Below, piece after piece: positions 54,506 through 62,738 of a DNA stretch of 64,000 nt. A program made the position numbers and the translations under genes. The DNA lies in assembly GCF_003129465.1 (NCBI RefSeq), contig NZ_QFFF01000001.1:2031501-2095500 (forward strand), written 5' to 3'. This DNA comes from Sphingosinicella humi (lineage in GTDB: Bacteria; Pseudomonadota; Alphaproteobacteria; Sphingomonadales; Sphingomonadaceae). The notes below the pieces were generated by a model. That model saw only the letters and a list, made by a program, of their open reading frames with translations, did not search any database and was not told where the DNA came from. Within the stretch, counting starts at the first letter, position 1. Each line of letters begins with the position of its first letter.

Positions 54506-55456
54506 ATGGCCCACTATGCCACGGCCAGTGCACCGGCGAGCATCGGCAATGTCGGCGTCGGCTTCGACGTTCTCGGCCAGGCCTTCGATGCCGCTCGCGA
54601 CACGGTGACCGCCCATCAGGAGGCCAAGCCGGGCGTGCGCCTGGGTAAGGTGACCGGGCTTGTCGATGCGCTGCCCGACAGCCCGGAAAACAACACCGCG
54701 CTGGCGGCGGCCCAGGCCGTGCTGGCGGCGGCCCAGGCTCCATTCGGCGCGCGCCTTTCGATCGACAAGGGCGTGCCGCTGGCAGCTGGCATGGGCGGCT
54801 CGGCGGCTTCGGCCGTGGCGGCAGCGACGGCGGTGAATGCGCTTCTGTCGGAGCCGTTCGAAAAAGAGGCGCTCCTGCCCTTCGCGCTGGAAGGGGAGCG
54901 GGTGGCGTCAGACCCGCCGCCCTGGGACAATGTGATCGCAAGCCTGATGGGCGGCCTGGTGCTGGCCGCGCGGGAAGAGCCGGCTTCCATCCGGCGGCTG
55001 CCGGTGCCCGAAGGGGTCGTTTGCGTGTTGCTGCACCCGGACGTCAAGGTCGAGACCCGCGCCGCGCGCGCGCTGCTCAAGAGCGAGGTGCCGATGGCGG
55101 TGGCGGTCGAACATTCGCGGCGGATGGCGGCGTTCGTGGCGGGCTGCGCGACGGGCGATCTCGACCTTGTGCGTCTGGGGCTGGAGGATGTGCTGGTCGA
55201 GCCGCAGCGCGAGCACCTGTTTCCGCTACTGCCGGAGGTCAGGCTGGCGGCGGTGGCGGCGGGGGCACTCGGCTGTTCCTTCTCGGGATCGGGTCCGTCG
55301 GTCTTCGCCTGGGCAGTGGAGGACCGGGCGGATGCGGTGGAGGCGGCGATGGCCGGCACGTTCCGCGCGGCGGGGAAGGCGGCGAAGGCCTACCGGGCGG
55401 CGGGACATTCCGCCGGGGCGCGGATCGAGCAGCTCTGTGAGATGGCGGCGGCCTGA
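54506..55456 (+). CDS. thrB: Homoserine kinase, GHMP type
   Basis: This enzyme phosphorylates homoserine. The 316-residue GHMP-family kinase has ASAPASIGNVGVGFDVLGQA, the ATP loop GVPLAAGMGGSAASAVAAAT and the C-terminal GCSFSGSGPSVFAW. Most Alphaproteobacteria use the unrelated aminoglycoside-phosphotransferase-like ThrB, so this version points to transfer from another group. GAGGAGG precedes ATG 54506. Its stop overlaps the thrC start. Confidence 0.94.
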   Translation: MAHYATASAPASIGNVGVGFDVLGQAFDAARDTVTAHQEAKPGVRLGKVTGLVDALPDSPENNTALAAAQAVLAAAQAPFGARLSIDKGVPLAAGMGGSAASAVAAATAVNALLSEPFEKEALLPFALEGERVASDPPPWDNVIASLMGGLVLAAREEPASIRRLPVPEGVVCVLLHPDVKVETRAARALLKSEVPMAVAVEHSRRMAAFVAGCATGDLDLVRLGLEDVLVEPQREHLFPLLPEVRLAAVAAGALGCSFSGSGPSVFAWAVEDRADAVEAAMAGTFRAAGKAAKAYRAAGHSAGARIEQLCEMAAA

Positions 55457-56760
55457 TGCTTTATCGGAGCACAAGGGGCGTATCGCCGTCGGTCGCGCTC
55501 AGCGAGGCGATCCGGGCCGGTGCGGCGCCGGACGGCGGCCTCTATCTTCCGGAAACGGTGCCGGAGACGGGTCAGTTCCAGGCTGAGCCGGATCTGCCCG
55601 CCTTCGCTGCGGCCTTCCTCGCGCCTTTCTTCGCAGGCGACCGGCTGGCCGGCGAGTTGGCGACCCTCTGCCGGGAGGCTTTCGATTTTCCCGTGCCGTT
55701 GGTGACGCCTGATCCGATGAGGCCGGGCCTGCGGGCGCTGGAGCTGTTCCATGGCCCGACCGGCGCCTTCAAGGATTTCGGCGCGCGCTTCCTGATGGGC
55801 TGCTTCGACCGCATCGGCGACCCGCACGATCCCCTCACGGTGCTCGTCGCGACATCGGGCGATACGGGCGGCGCGGTCGGTTGCGCGGCCGAGGGGCGGG
55901 GCGCCTTGCGGGCGATCATCCTTTATCCCGCCGGCCGGGTGTCTGCCTTCCAGGAGCGGCAGCTGACCTGCTGGGGCGACCCTGTCCGGGCGTTGGAGGT
56001 GGATGGCGACTTCGATGCTTGCCAAGGTCTGGTGAAGGCCGCCTTCGCCGATGCGGAGCTCGCGCGCACGTTCAATCTCACCTCGGCCAACTCCATCAAT
56101 ATCGGCCGCCTCCTTCCGCAGATGGCCTATATTGCCCATGCCGCGACCCGGCTGTTCGCCGAGACGGGGGTGGCTCCGGGTTTCATCATCCCGACCGGCA
56201 ATCTCGGCCATGGCTTCGCGGCCGTCTATGCCAGGGCCATGGGCGCGCCGATCGGGCCGATCGTGCTGGCGACCAACGCCAACCGGCCGCTCAGCCGGTG
56301 GAAGGCCGAGGGTATCTACCGGCCCGCCGCGTCGGTCGCCACGCTCGCCAATGCCATGGACGTCGGCGCGCCGAGCAATTTCGAGCGGCTCGATCACCTG
56401 CCCGTCGAGATGCGGGATGTCGAAGTCGAACGGGTCGAGGACGATGCCATCCGGGCGCGCATCCGGGCCGACTATGAAGCAAGCCGCTATGTCTGGTGCC
56501 CTCATTCGGCGACGGCGGCGGAGGCCTATGCCCGGCTCGACCCCCGTCGTCGCGCCGAGCGGCCCTGGATCGTGGCCGCGACCGCCAGTCCTTTCAAGTT
56601 TGCCGGCATCGTCGAATCGGCCATCGGCCACGCCGTCGAGCCGCCGGCGGCGCTCTCCGCCATCGCTGGCCGGACCACCCGCAGCCGGCGCATTTCGGCC
56701 GACCTAGCTGGTCTGTGTACTGAGCTCTGTGAAGAAAAACTTGCGACATCAACAGTATGA
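55456..56760 (+). CDS. thrC: Threonine synthase
   Basis: This PLP enzyme converts O-phosphohomoserine to threonine. The 434-residue product has the N-terminal MLYRSTRGVSPSVALSEAIR and GGLYLPETVPE. The PLP lysine lies in FHGPTGAFKDFGARF, followed by LVATSGDTGGAVGCA and SANSINIGRLLPQMAYI. It is last in thrABC, coupled to thrB. Its last bases lead into the ilv leader region with no clear terminator. Confidence 0.94.
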   Translation: MLYRSTRGVSPSVALSEAIRAGAAPDGGLYLPETVPETGQFQAEPDLPAFAAAFLAPFFAGDRLAGELATLCREAFDFPVPLVTPDPMRPGLRALELFHGPTGAFKDFGARFLMGCFDRIGDPHDPLTVLVATSGDTGGAVGCAAEGRGALRAIILYPAGRVSAFQERQLTCWGDPVRALEVDGDFDACQGLVKAAFADAELARTFNLTSANSINIGRLLPQMAYIAHAATRLFAETGVAPGFIIPTGNLGHGFAAVYARAMGAPIGPIVLATNANRPLSRWKAEGIYRPAASVATLANAMDVGAPSNFERLDHLPVEMRDVEVERVEDDAIRARIRADYEASRYVWCPHSATAAEAYARLDPRRRAERPWIVAATASPFKFAGIVESAIGHAVEPPAALSAIAGRTTRSRRISADLAGLCTELCEEKLATSTV

Positions 56761-56803
56761 GGAAAGTCGGCGTGCAAATAGCGCAACGCAGTATTTTTAC
56801 GAG

Positions 56804-56833
56804 TTGCATGCTGCAGCTGCGAAGGCTTATGCA
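56804..56833 (+). promoter_or_regulatory. Candidate promoter of the ilv-leu operon
   Basis: TTGCAT (56804-56809), an 18-base spacer and TATGCA (56828-56833). The predicted start is about 35 bases before the leader peptide ATG. A small hairpin (CGGG...CCCG, about 56846-56861) lies between. Confidence 0.5.
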
Positions 56834-56875
56834 TAGTGAGAACCTGCGGGCTTAGTCCCGCGTCTAGGACGAACA

Positions 56876-56998
56876 ATGCTGCTGAATTCGAAGCCTTGCA
56901 TTGAAGCCAATACGGAAGCGCTCCGCGCGGCCGCGTCCATTCTCGTCACCGTACTGCTTATTAGCTGCCATAGGGGAGCGGCGTACGGCTCTGTGTGA
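56876..56998 (+). CDS. ilvL: Ile/Leu/Val leader peptide of the ilvCGM-leu operon
   Basis: This 40-residue frame starts [12 protein letters not shown] with AGGA about 7 bases upstream. The control segment [20 protein letters not shown] has Ile-Leu-Val-Thr-Val-Leu-Leu-Ile codons at 56939-56962. It is followed by GGGAGCGG (56974-56981), which can pair with CCGCTCCC (57033-57040) to prevent termination. The logic matches E. coli ilvL. Confidence 0.82.
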   Translation: MLLNSKPCIEANTEALRAAASILVTVLLISCHRGAAYGSV

Positions 56999-57028
56999 CG
57001 GTCAAATCTAAACGACCAGATACCAGGA

Positions 57029-57059
57029 CCCCCCGCTCCCACCGGAGCGGGGGGTTTTT
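57029..57059 (+). terminator. Ilv attenuator terminator
   Basis: CCCCCCGCTCC (57029-57039) pairs with GGAGCGGGGGG (57044-57054), an 11-bp stem with a 4-base loop, followed by TTTTT. It lies 23 bases before the ilvC start. The antiterminator partner is 56974-56981. Confidence 0.88.
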
Positions 57060-57081
57060 CTTTGCCCAAAGGAGACCCTCG

Positions 57082-58095
57082 ATGGAAATGATCTACACGG
57101 AACAGCATGCCAATCCCGCCGCACTCAAGGGCGGGCGGATCGCCATCGTCGGATATGGCAGCCAGGGCCGCGCCCACGCCCGCAATCTGCGGGACAGCGG
57201 CTTCGACGTGGTCGTCGGCGCCCGCGCCGGCGGCGGGGCCGAGCGCAAGGCAAAGGCGGATGGCTTTCGCGTGGTCTCGCCGGCCGAGGCGGCGAAGGAA
57301 GCCGACCTGGTTGCATTGCTGACGCCCGACATGAGCCATCGCTCGGTCTATGCTCATGAGATCGCGCCCAACCTCAAGGCCGAAGCTGCGCTCCTCGTCG
57401 CCCATGGCTTTTCGGTTCATTATGGCGAGATCGTTCCCCGCAAGGACATCGACGTCGTCCTCGTCGCTCCCAAGGGGCCCGGCGATCTCGTCCGCCGCGA
57501 ATATGAGATCGGGCGCGGCGTCCCTTGTCTTTTTGCCGTTCAGCAGGATGCGAGCGCAGCGGCGCGCGAGCGGGCGCTGGCCTATGCCTCCGGCATCGGC
57601 GGAACGCTCGCCGGCGCGATCGAGACCAGCTTCGCGGAAGAAACGGAAACCGACCTGTTCGGCGAGCAGGCAGTGCTGTGCGGGGGCGCGAGCGAGCTCA
57701 TCACGGCCGGCTACGAGACATTGGTGGAGGCCGGCTACAAGCCCGAGGTCGCCTATTTCGAGTGCCTCCACGAGCTGAAGCTGATCGTCGACCTCCTCTA
57801 TGAGGGTGGGCTCGCCAAGATGCACGAGTTCGTGTCCGAGACGGCCAAATATGGTGATCTCGTCTCGGGCCCGCGGGTCGTGAACGGCGAGACCCGCGAG
57901 CGCATGCGCGAAGTGCTGCGCGACATCCAGACCGGCAAGTTCGCTCAGGAATGGATCTTCGAGAACGAGAGCGGCAAGCAGAATTACGACGCGATGCTTG
58001 CGGCCGATCTCGACCAGCCGATCGAGAAGGTGGGGGCGCGGCTGCGCCAGCACATGGCATGGCTGCAGTCCAAGCCCGACGCGAAGGCGGCCTGA
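57082..58095 (+). CDS. ilvC: Ketol-acid reductoisomerase
   Basis: IlvC converts acetohydroxy acids to dihydroxy acids with NADPH and Mg. The 337-residue class I product has the Rossmann motif [20 protein letters not shown]. The metal ligands lie in [17 protein letters not shown] and in the following [24 protein letters not shown] lies 8 bases before ATG 57082. It is first in the ilvC-ilvG-ilvM-leuABC operon behind an Ilv attenuator. Confidence 0.95.
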   Translation: MEMIYTEQHANPAALKGGRIAIVGYGSQGRAHARNLRDSGFDVVVGARAGGGAERKAKADGFRVVSPAEAAKEADLVALLTPDMSHRSVYAHEIAPNLKAEAALLVAHGFSVHYGEIVPRKDIDVVLVAPKGPGDLVRREYEIGRGVPCLFAVQQDASAAARERALAYASGIGGTLAGAIETSFAEETETDLFGEQAVLCGGASELITAGYETLVEAGYKPEVAYFECLHELKLIVDLLYEGGLAKMHEFVSETAKYGDLVSGPRVVNGETRERMREVLRDIQTGKFAQEWIFENESGKQNYDAMLAADLDQPIEKVGARLRQHMAWLQSKPDAKAA

Positions 58096-58097
58096 CC

Positions 58098-59792
58098 ATG
58101 AGACCTGCCTCTCACGCCCAGCCGCTCAATGTCCGCGAGCCCGTCAGCGGGGCGCGCCTCGTGGTGGAGGCGCTGGAGCGCGAGGGCGTAAGGCACATCT
58201 TCGGCTACCCCGGCGGCGCGATCATGCCTGTTTATGACGCGCTGCCGGGCTCGAGCCTGACGCACATACTGGTCCGCCACGAGCAGGCGGCGGCGCTCGC
58301 GGCCGACGCCTATGGCCGCGTGACGGGGGAACCCGGCGTCTGTCTTGCCACCTCCGGGCCGGGCGCGACCAACCTCGTCACCGGCATCGCCAACGCCTTC
58401 ATGGACAGCGTGCCGATGGTGGCGATCACCGGACAGGTCGCGGCGCCGCTGATCGGAACCGATGCGTTCCAGGAAGTCGATATCTTCGGCATCACCCTGC
58501 CGATCGTGAAGCACAGCTATATCGTCCGGCGGACGGAAGATATTCCCTCGGTCTTCGCCGAAGCCTTCGCACTGGCGCGGTCGGGAAGGCCGGGGCCTGT
58601 GCTGATCGACCTGCCGAAGGACGTGGCCATGACGGCGGCGGTCCCGCAGGAGGCGGAGCCCGTCGCGCTTGAGGCACCTGCACTCGATGAAGTTGCGCTG
58701 GCGAAGGCGAACGCCCTCATCGCCCAGGCGGAATCGCCGATCCTCTATTTCGGCGGCGGCATAGCCATTGCCCGGGCGGAGCGTGCCTTGCGCGGCTTCG
58801 TCGAGAGGAGCGCCATCCCGTCCGTCGCGACGCTGAAGGGCTTGGGCGGTGTCCCGACCGATGCCCCGAGCTTTCTCGGCATGCTCGGCATGCACGGCAC
58901 GCGGGTGGCGAACGTCGCCATCGACAATTGCGATCTGCTGATCTGCGTCGGCGCACGTTTCGACGACCGGGCGACGGGAAAGCTCGATACGTTCGCGCCC
59001 CGCGCCAAGGTCATCCACATAGACGGCGACCCGGCCGAGATCGGCAAGCTGCGGCGCGCGGAAGTCGGTATCGCCGGGGACGTGACGGCGATCCTCGACC
59101 GGCTTACGGCCATCCCGGCCGATGCCGAGGCCTGGAAGCAGCAATGCGCCGAGCAAAAGCGCATGTGGGCCATGTCGTACGACGCGCCCGGCAATGGCGT
59201 CTATGCGCCGGCGCTCCTGAAGCAATTGTCGGAAGCCGCCGGCGACCGGGCAATCTTCACCTGCGACGTCGGCCAGCACCAGATGTGGGTGGCGCAGCAT
59301 TGCCGCTTCGCACGTCCCCAGGCGCATCTCACCAGCGCCGGGCTCGGTACGATGGGCTACGGGATTCCGGCCGGCATCGGCGCGCTCATCGCCGATCCGG
59401 AAGCCACCGTCATCACCGTGTCGGGCGACGGCTCGATCATGATGAACATCCACGAGCTGGCGACCCTGAGGCGCTACCGCCTGCCGCTGAAGATCGTGCT
59501 CCTCGACAACTCTCAGCTCGGCATGGTCCGCCAGTGGCAGGAGCTGTTCTACGAGGAGAATTTCTCGGAGATCGACCTCACCGACAATCCCGATTTCGCT
59601 GATGTGGCGCGAGCCTTCGGGATCGAGGCCTTCACGGTCGATCACCGCTCCGACGTGCCCGGCGCGATCCGGCGGCTTCTCGAAACGGCGGGGCCGATCC
59701 TGTGCCACGTCCGGATCGACCCGCGCGAGAATGTCTGGCCGCTCGTGCCCCCCAACCATTCCAATGTTCAGATGATGGAGAAGACCCGATGA
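58098..59792 (+). CDS. ilvG: Acetolactate synthase large subunit (IlvG-like)
   Basis: This ThDP enzyme condenses pyruvate with pyruvate or 2-oxobutyrate. The 564-residue product has the catalytic Glu in RHEQAAALAADAYGR, the FAD region and the ThDP motif GDGSIMMNIHELATL. The last part, PLKIVLLDNSQLGMVRQWQE, is typical of AHAS. With an IlvM-like partner immediately downstream it resembles isozyme II. It is 2 bases after ilvC and coupled to ilvM. Confidence 0.93.
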   Translation: MRPASHAQPLNVREPVSGARLVVEALEREGVRHIFGYPGGAIMPVYDALPGSSLTHILVRHEQAAALAADAYGRVTGEPGVCLATSGPGATNLVTGIANAFMDSVPMVAITGQVAAPLIGTDAFQEVDIFGITLPIVKHSYIVRRTEDIPSVFAEAFALARSGRPGPVLIDLPKDVAMTAAVPQEAEPVALEAPALDEVALAKANALIAQAESPILYFGGGIAIARAERALRGFVERSAIPSVATLKGLGGVPTDAPSFLGMLGMHGTRVANVAIDNCDLLICVGARFDDRATGKLDTFAPRAKVIHIDGDPAEIGKLRRAEVGIAGDVTAILDRLTAIPADAEAWKQQCAEQKRMWAMSYDAPGNGVYAPALLKQLSEAAGDRAIFTCDVGQHQMWVAQHCRFARPQAHLTSAGLGTMGYGIPAGIGALIADPEATVITVSGDGSIMMNIHELATLRRYRLPLKIVLLDNSQLGMVRQWQELFYEENFSEIDLTDNPDFADVARAFGIEAFTVDHRSDVPGAIRRLLETAGPILCHVRIDPRENVWPLVPPNHSNVQMMEKTR

Positions 59793-60049
59793 ACGACAAG
59801 ATCCGGATCGATTTCGCGATGGCGGAAGGCGCCGTTCTTCGTGTGCTCGGCCTCATCGAGCGGCGCGGCTATCGCCTGTGCGCCATCGGCATGACCGAGC
59901 ATGAGGATGGCGAGACGGCTTCGATGGAGCTGGAGATCGCCGCGCGCGACGCCGGACGCGACCTGGCCGTGCTCGACCGTCAGATCCGCCGCCTCGTCGG
60001 CATTCGAGCCGTCGCCCGCTTTCCAATGCCGATGGCGAGTGCGGCATGA
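59789..60049 (+). CDS. ilvM: Acetolactate synthase small subunit (IlvM-like)
   Basis: This 86-residue single-ACT-domain subunit (MNDKIRIDFAMAEGAVLRVL and LIERRGYRLCAIGMTEH) matches the length of E. coli IlvM, 87 residues, rather than IlvH at about 160. E. coli isozyme II with IlvM is insensitive to valine, so weak Val feedback is expected. It is coupled by ATGA overlap to ilvG and to leuA. Confidence 0.82.
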   Translation: MNDKIRIDFAMAEGAVLRVLGLIERRGYRLCAIGMTEHEDGETASMELEIAARDAGRDLAVLDRQIRRLVGIRAVARFPMPMASAA

Positions 60050-61629
60050 TGGAACAGGTTCGCATCTTCGACACCACCCTGCGCGACGGCGAGCAGGCGC
60101 CCGGCTTCTCGATGAACGAGGACGCCAAGCTGCGTGTGGCGCGGGCGCTTGCCGCGCTGAAGGTCGACGTGATCGAGGCCGGCTTCGCGGCGGCCTCGCC
60201 CGGCGACGCCCGCGCGATCGCCAGGATCGCCGAGCAGGTCGAGGGACCCGTCATCTGTTCGCTCGCGCGGACCACCGAAGCGGATATTCGCGCGGCGGGC
60301 GCGGCGCTGGCCAACGCCCCGCGCAAGCGCATCCATGTCTTCCTCGGTACCAGCCCGATTCACCGGGAGGCGAAGCTTGGTCTCACGCCGGCCGAGGTGC
60401 TGGAGAAGATCCGCACCTCCGTCGCCCTTGCCCGCGAATATGCGGATGATGTCGAATTTTCGGCCGAAGACGCGATCCGCACCGAGCGGGACTTCCTGGT
60501 CGAGGCGCTGTCGGTCGCCGCGGCGAGCGGGGCGATGACGCTCAACGTGCCTGACACCGTGGGCTACACCACGCCGGACGAGATTTACGAGCTGTTCCGG
60601 CATCTCGTGGCCCATGTCGACCGGCCGCGGGAAGCCGTCTTCTCCGCCCATTGCCATGACGATCTCGGCATGGCGGTCGCCAATTCGCTGGCGGCGGTGC
60701 GGGGTGGGGCGCGGCAGGTCGAGTGCGCCGTCAACGGCATTGGCGAGCGCGCCGGCAATTGCGCGTTGGAAGATGTGGTGATGGCGCTCAAGACCCGCGC
60801 CGATGTGTTCGGCGTTTCGACCGGCATCGACACCACCCGGCTCCTGGCCGCCAGCCGCACCCTGGCGCAGGCCACGAACAGTCCGCCGCCGCGCAACAAG
60901 TCGATCGTCGGCGCCAATGCCTTCGCGCATGAATCGGGCATTCACCAGCACGGTATCCTCAAGAACCGCGAAACCTATGAGATCATGAAGCCCGAGGATA
61001 TCGGGCTCGCGACCCACGGCATCGTGCTCGGCAAGCATTCGGGCCGTCATGCGCTCGTCGCCCGCGCGAAGGCGCTGGGCTTCGCGCTGGAGGGCGAGGC
61101 GCTGGACCGGGCCTTCGCCGCTTTCAAGGAGGTCGCGGACGAGGTCGGCATCGTCGATACGGCGCGGCTGATGGCGATCCTCGCCGGGAGCGGCCGGGAG
61201 GGCCGTCAGTCCTTCTGGAGCCTGAAGAAGATCGACATAAGGTCGCCCGCTTCGGCCAAGGCCTGGCCGGTGGCGAGGGTGGAGCTCGAGCATGGCGAGC
61301 GGGGGCTGGTGACGGACCTTGCCTCGGCGCCCGGCGCGCTCGATGCCGCCTTCGCGGCGGTCAGCCAGATCATGGGCGTGCCCGCGCGCGTCGACAAGAT
61401 CGAGCTTCAATATATCGCCGCCGATGCGGAAGAGCCCGCCTCGGACGGGCAGGGCGCCAACGTCCTCATCGAGATCACATTGGAGGTCGAGGGCGAGCTC
61501 TTCTCCGGCCGCGCGCGGGCACGCGACATCCTCCCCTGCTGCCTCGCCGCCTACATCGACGCGGCCGCCAATGCCGAGGCGGTCTCGCGTTTCCGCCAAA
61601 CCCCCTCCGAACGGGCTGAAGCCGCATGA
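60046..61629 (+). CDS. leuA: 2-isopropylmalate synthase
   Basis: LeuA starts the leucine branch from 2-oxoisovalerate and acetyl-CoA. The 527-residue product has IFDTTLRDGEQAPGFSM, SAHCHDDLGMAVANSLAAVR, GERAGNCALEDVVMALK and HESGIHQHGILKN. A C-terminal allosteric domain remains (VLIEITLEVEGELFSGRARA), so Leu feedback is probably kept, unlike several neighbours. It is coupled to ilvM and leuB by overlaps. Confidence 0.95.
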   Translation: MMEQVRIFDTTLRDGEQAPGFSMNEDAKLRVARALAALKVDVIEAGFAAASPGDARAIARIAEQVEGPVICSLARTTEADIRAAGAALANAPRKRIHVFLGTSPIHREAKLGLTPAEVLEKIRTSVALAREYADDVEFSAEDAIRTERDFLVEALSVAAASGAMTLNVPDTVGYTTPDEIYELFRHLVAHVDRPREAVFSAHCHDDLGMAVANSLAAVRGGARQVECAVNGIGERAGNCALEDVVMALKTRADVFGVSTGIDTTRLLAASRTLAQATNSPPPRNKSIVGANAFAHESGIHQHGILKNRETYEIMKPEDIGLATHGIVLGKHSGRHALVARAKALGFALEGEALDRAFAAFKEVADEVGIVDTARLMAILAGSGREGRQSFWSLKKIDIRSPASAKAWPVARVELEHGERGLVTDLASAPGALDAAFAAVSQIMGVPARVDKIELQYIAADAEEPASDGQGANVLIEITLEVEGELFSGRARARDILPCCLAAYIDAAANAEAVSRFRQTPSERAEAA

Positions 61630-62738
61630 ACAAGGATAAGGACATGAAGATCGTGATTTTGCCCGGCGACGGCGTCGGGCCGGAGGTTTCGGCCGAGGCG
61701 GTGAAGTGCCTGGAGCTGCTGTCGAGCCATTGCGGGCTTGGCCTTCATTTCGAGACCCATGCCTTCGGCGGGGCGGCCATCGACGCGACGGGTTCGCCCC
61801 TTCCGGACAGCACGCTTGCGGCGTGCCAGGGGGCGGACGCGGTGCTGTTGGGCGCCGTCGGCGGGCCGCGCTGGGACGGGCGGACTGAAATGCCCGAGGC
61901 GGGACTGCTGAAGCTCCGGCGCGAACTTGGCCTCTTCGCCAATCTGCGTCCGGCCCGCGTCATCCAGGGCCTGGAGGCGTTGTCGCCGCTCCGCGCGGAT
62001 CTCGCCGAGGGAGCCGACGTGCTGGTCGTGCGGGAGCTGACCGGGGGAGTCTATTTCGGCGACCGAGTTCTGGAGGATGATGCGGCCTCGGACCTGTGCG
62101 TCTATTCCCGCGCGGAGATCGAGCGCATCGCCCATGTCGCCTTCCAGTCCGCCCGGCGGCGCGGTCGCAAGGTGACGTCGGTCGACAAGGCCAATGTGAT
62201 GGCGACGTCGAAGCTGTGGCGCCGGACGGTTGTGGAGGTGGCGGAGCACTATCCCGACGTGGCGCTCGACCATATGTATGTCGACGCCGCGGCCATGGCG
62301 CTCGTCACCAACCCCCGCCGGTTCGACGTTATCCTCACCGAAAATATGTTCGGCGACATATTGTCGGACGAGCTGTCGGTGATCGGCGGCTCGATCGGGC
62401 TGCTGGGCTCGGCGAGCGTCGGCGCCTCGGGTCCCGGCCTGTTCGAGCCGATCCACGGCTCCGCCCCGGACATCGCCGGGCTGGACATCGTCAATCCTGC
62501 GGGCGCCATCACCAGCGCGGCGATGATGCTGGAGCAGCTCGGGATGGCCGACATGGGGCGCTTTCTCGCCGAGGCGCTGGGCAAGACGATGCTTGGCGGC
62601 TGCCGCACGGCGGATATGGGCGGCAGTGCGCGCTGCTCCGAATTCGGCGAGGCGGTGCGCGAACATCTGCGGCGGCGGCTCGTGCGCTATGACGCCCATC
62701 TGGAGCTGGTGACGATGAACCGGGGCTGCTGCGCATGA
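61626..62738 (+). CDS. leuB: 3-isopropylmalate dehydrogenase
   Basis: LeuB oxidises 3-isopropylmalate. The 370-residue product has [52 protein letters not shown] and [20 protein letters not shown], all family signatures. It is coupled by ATGA overlaps to leuA and leuC. Confidence 0.95.
   Translation: MNKDKDMKIVILPGDGVGPEVSAEAVKCLELLSSHCGLGLHFETHAFGGAAIDATGSPLPDSTLAACQGADAVLLGAVGGPRWDGRTEMPEAGLLKLRRELGLFANLRPARVIQGLEALSPLRADLAEGADVLVVRELTGGVYFGDRVLEDDAASDLCVYSRAEIERIAHVAFQSARRRGRKVTSVDKANVMATSKLWRRTVVEVAEHYPDVALDHMYVDAAAMALVTNPRRFDVILTENMFGDILSDELSVIGGSIGLLGSASVGASGPGLFEPIHGSAPDIAGLDIVNPAGAITSAAMMLEQLGMADMGRFLAEALGKTMLGGCRTADMGGSARCSEFGEAVREHLRRRLVRYDAHLELVTMNRGCCA

Noticed and set aside
57984-59759. 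Minus-strand frame opposite ilvG
   Set aside because: It is a shadow of a strongly conserved acetolactate synthase.
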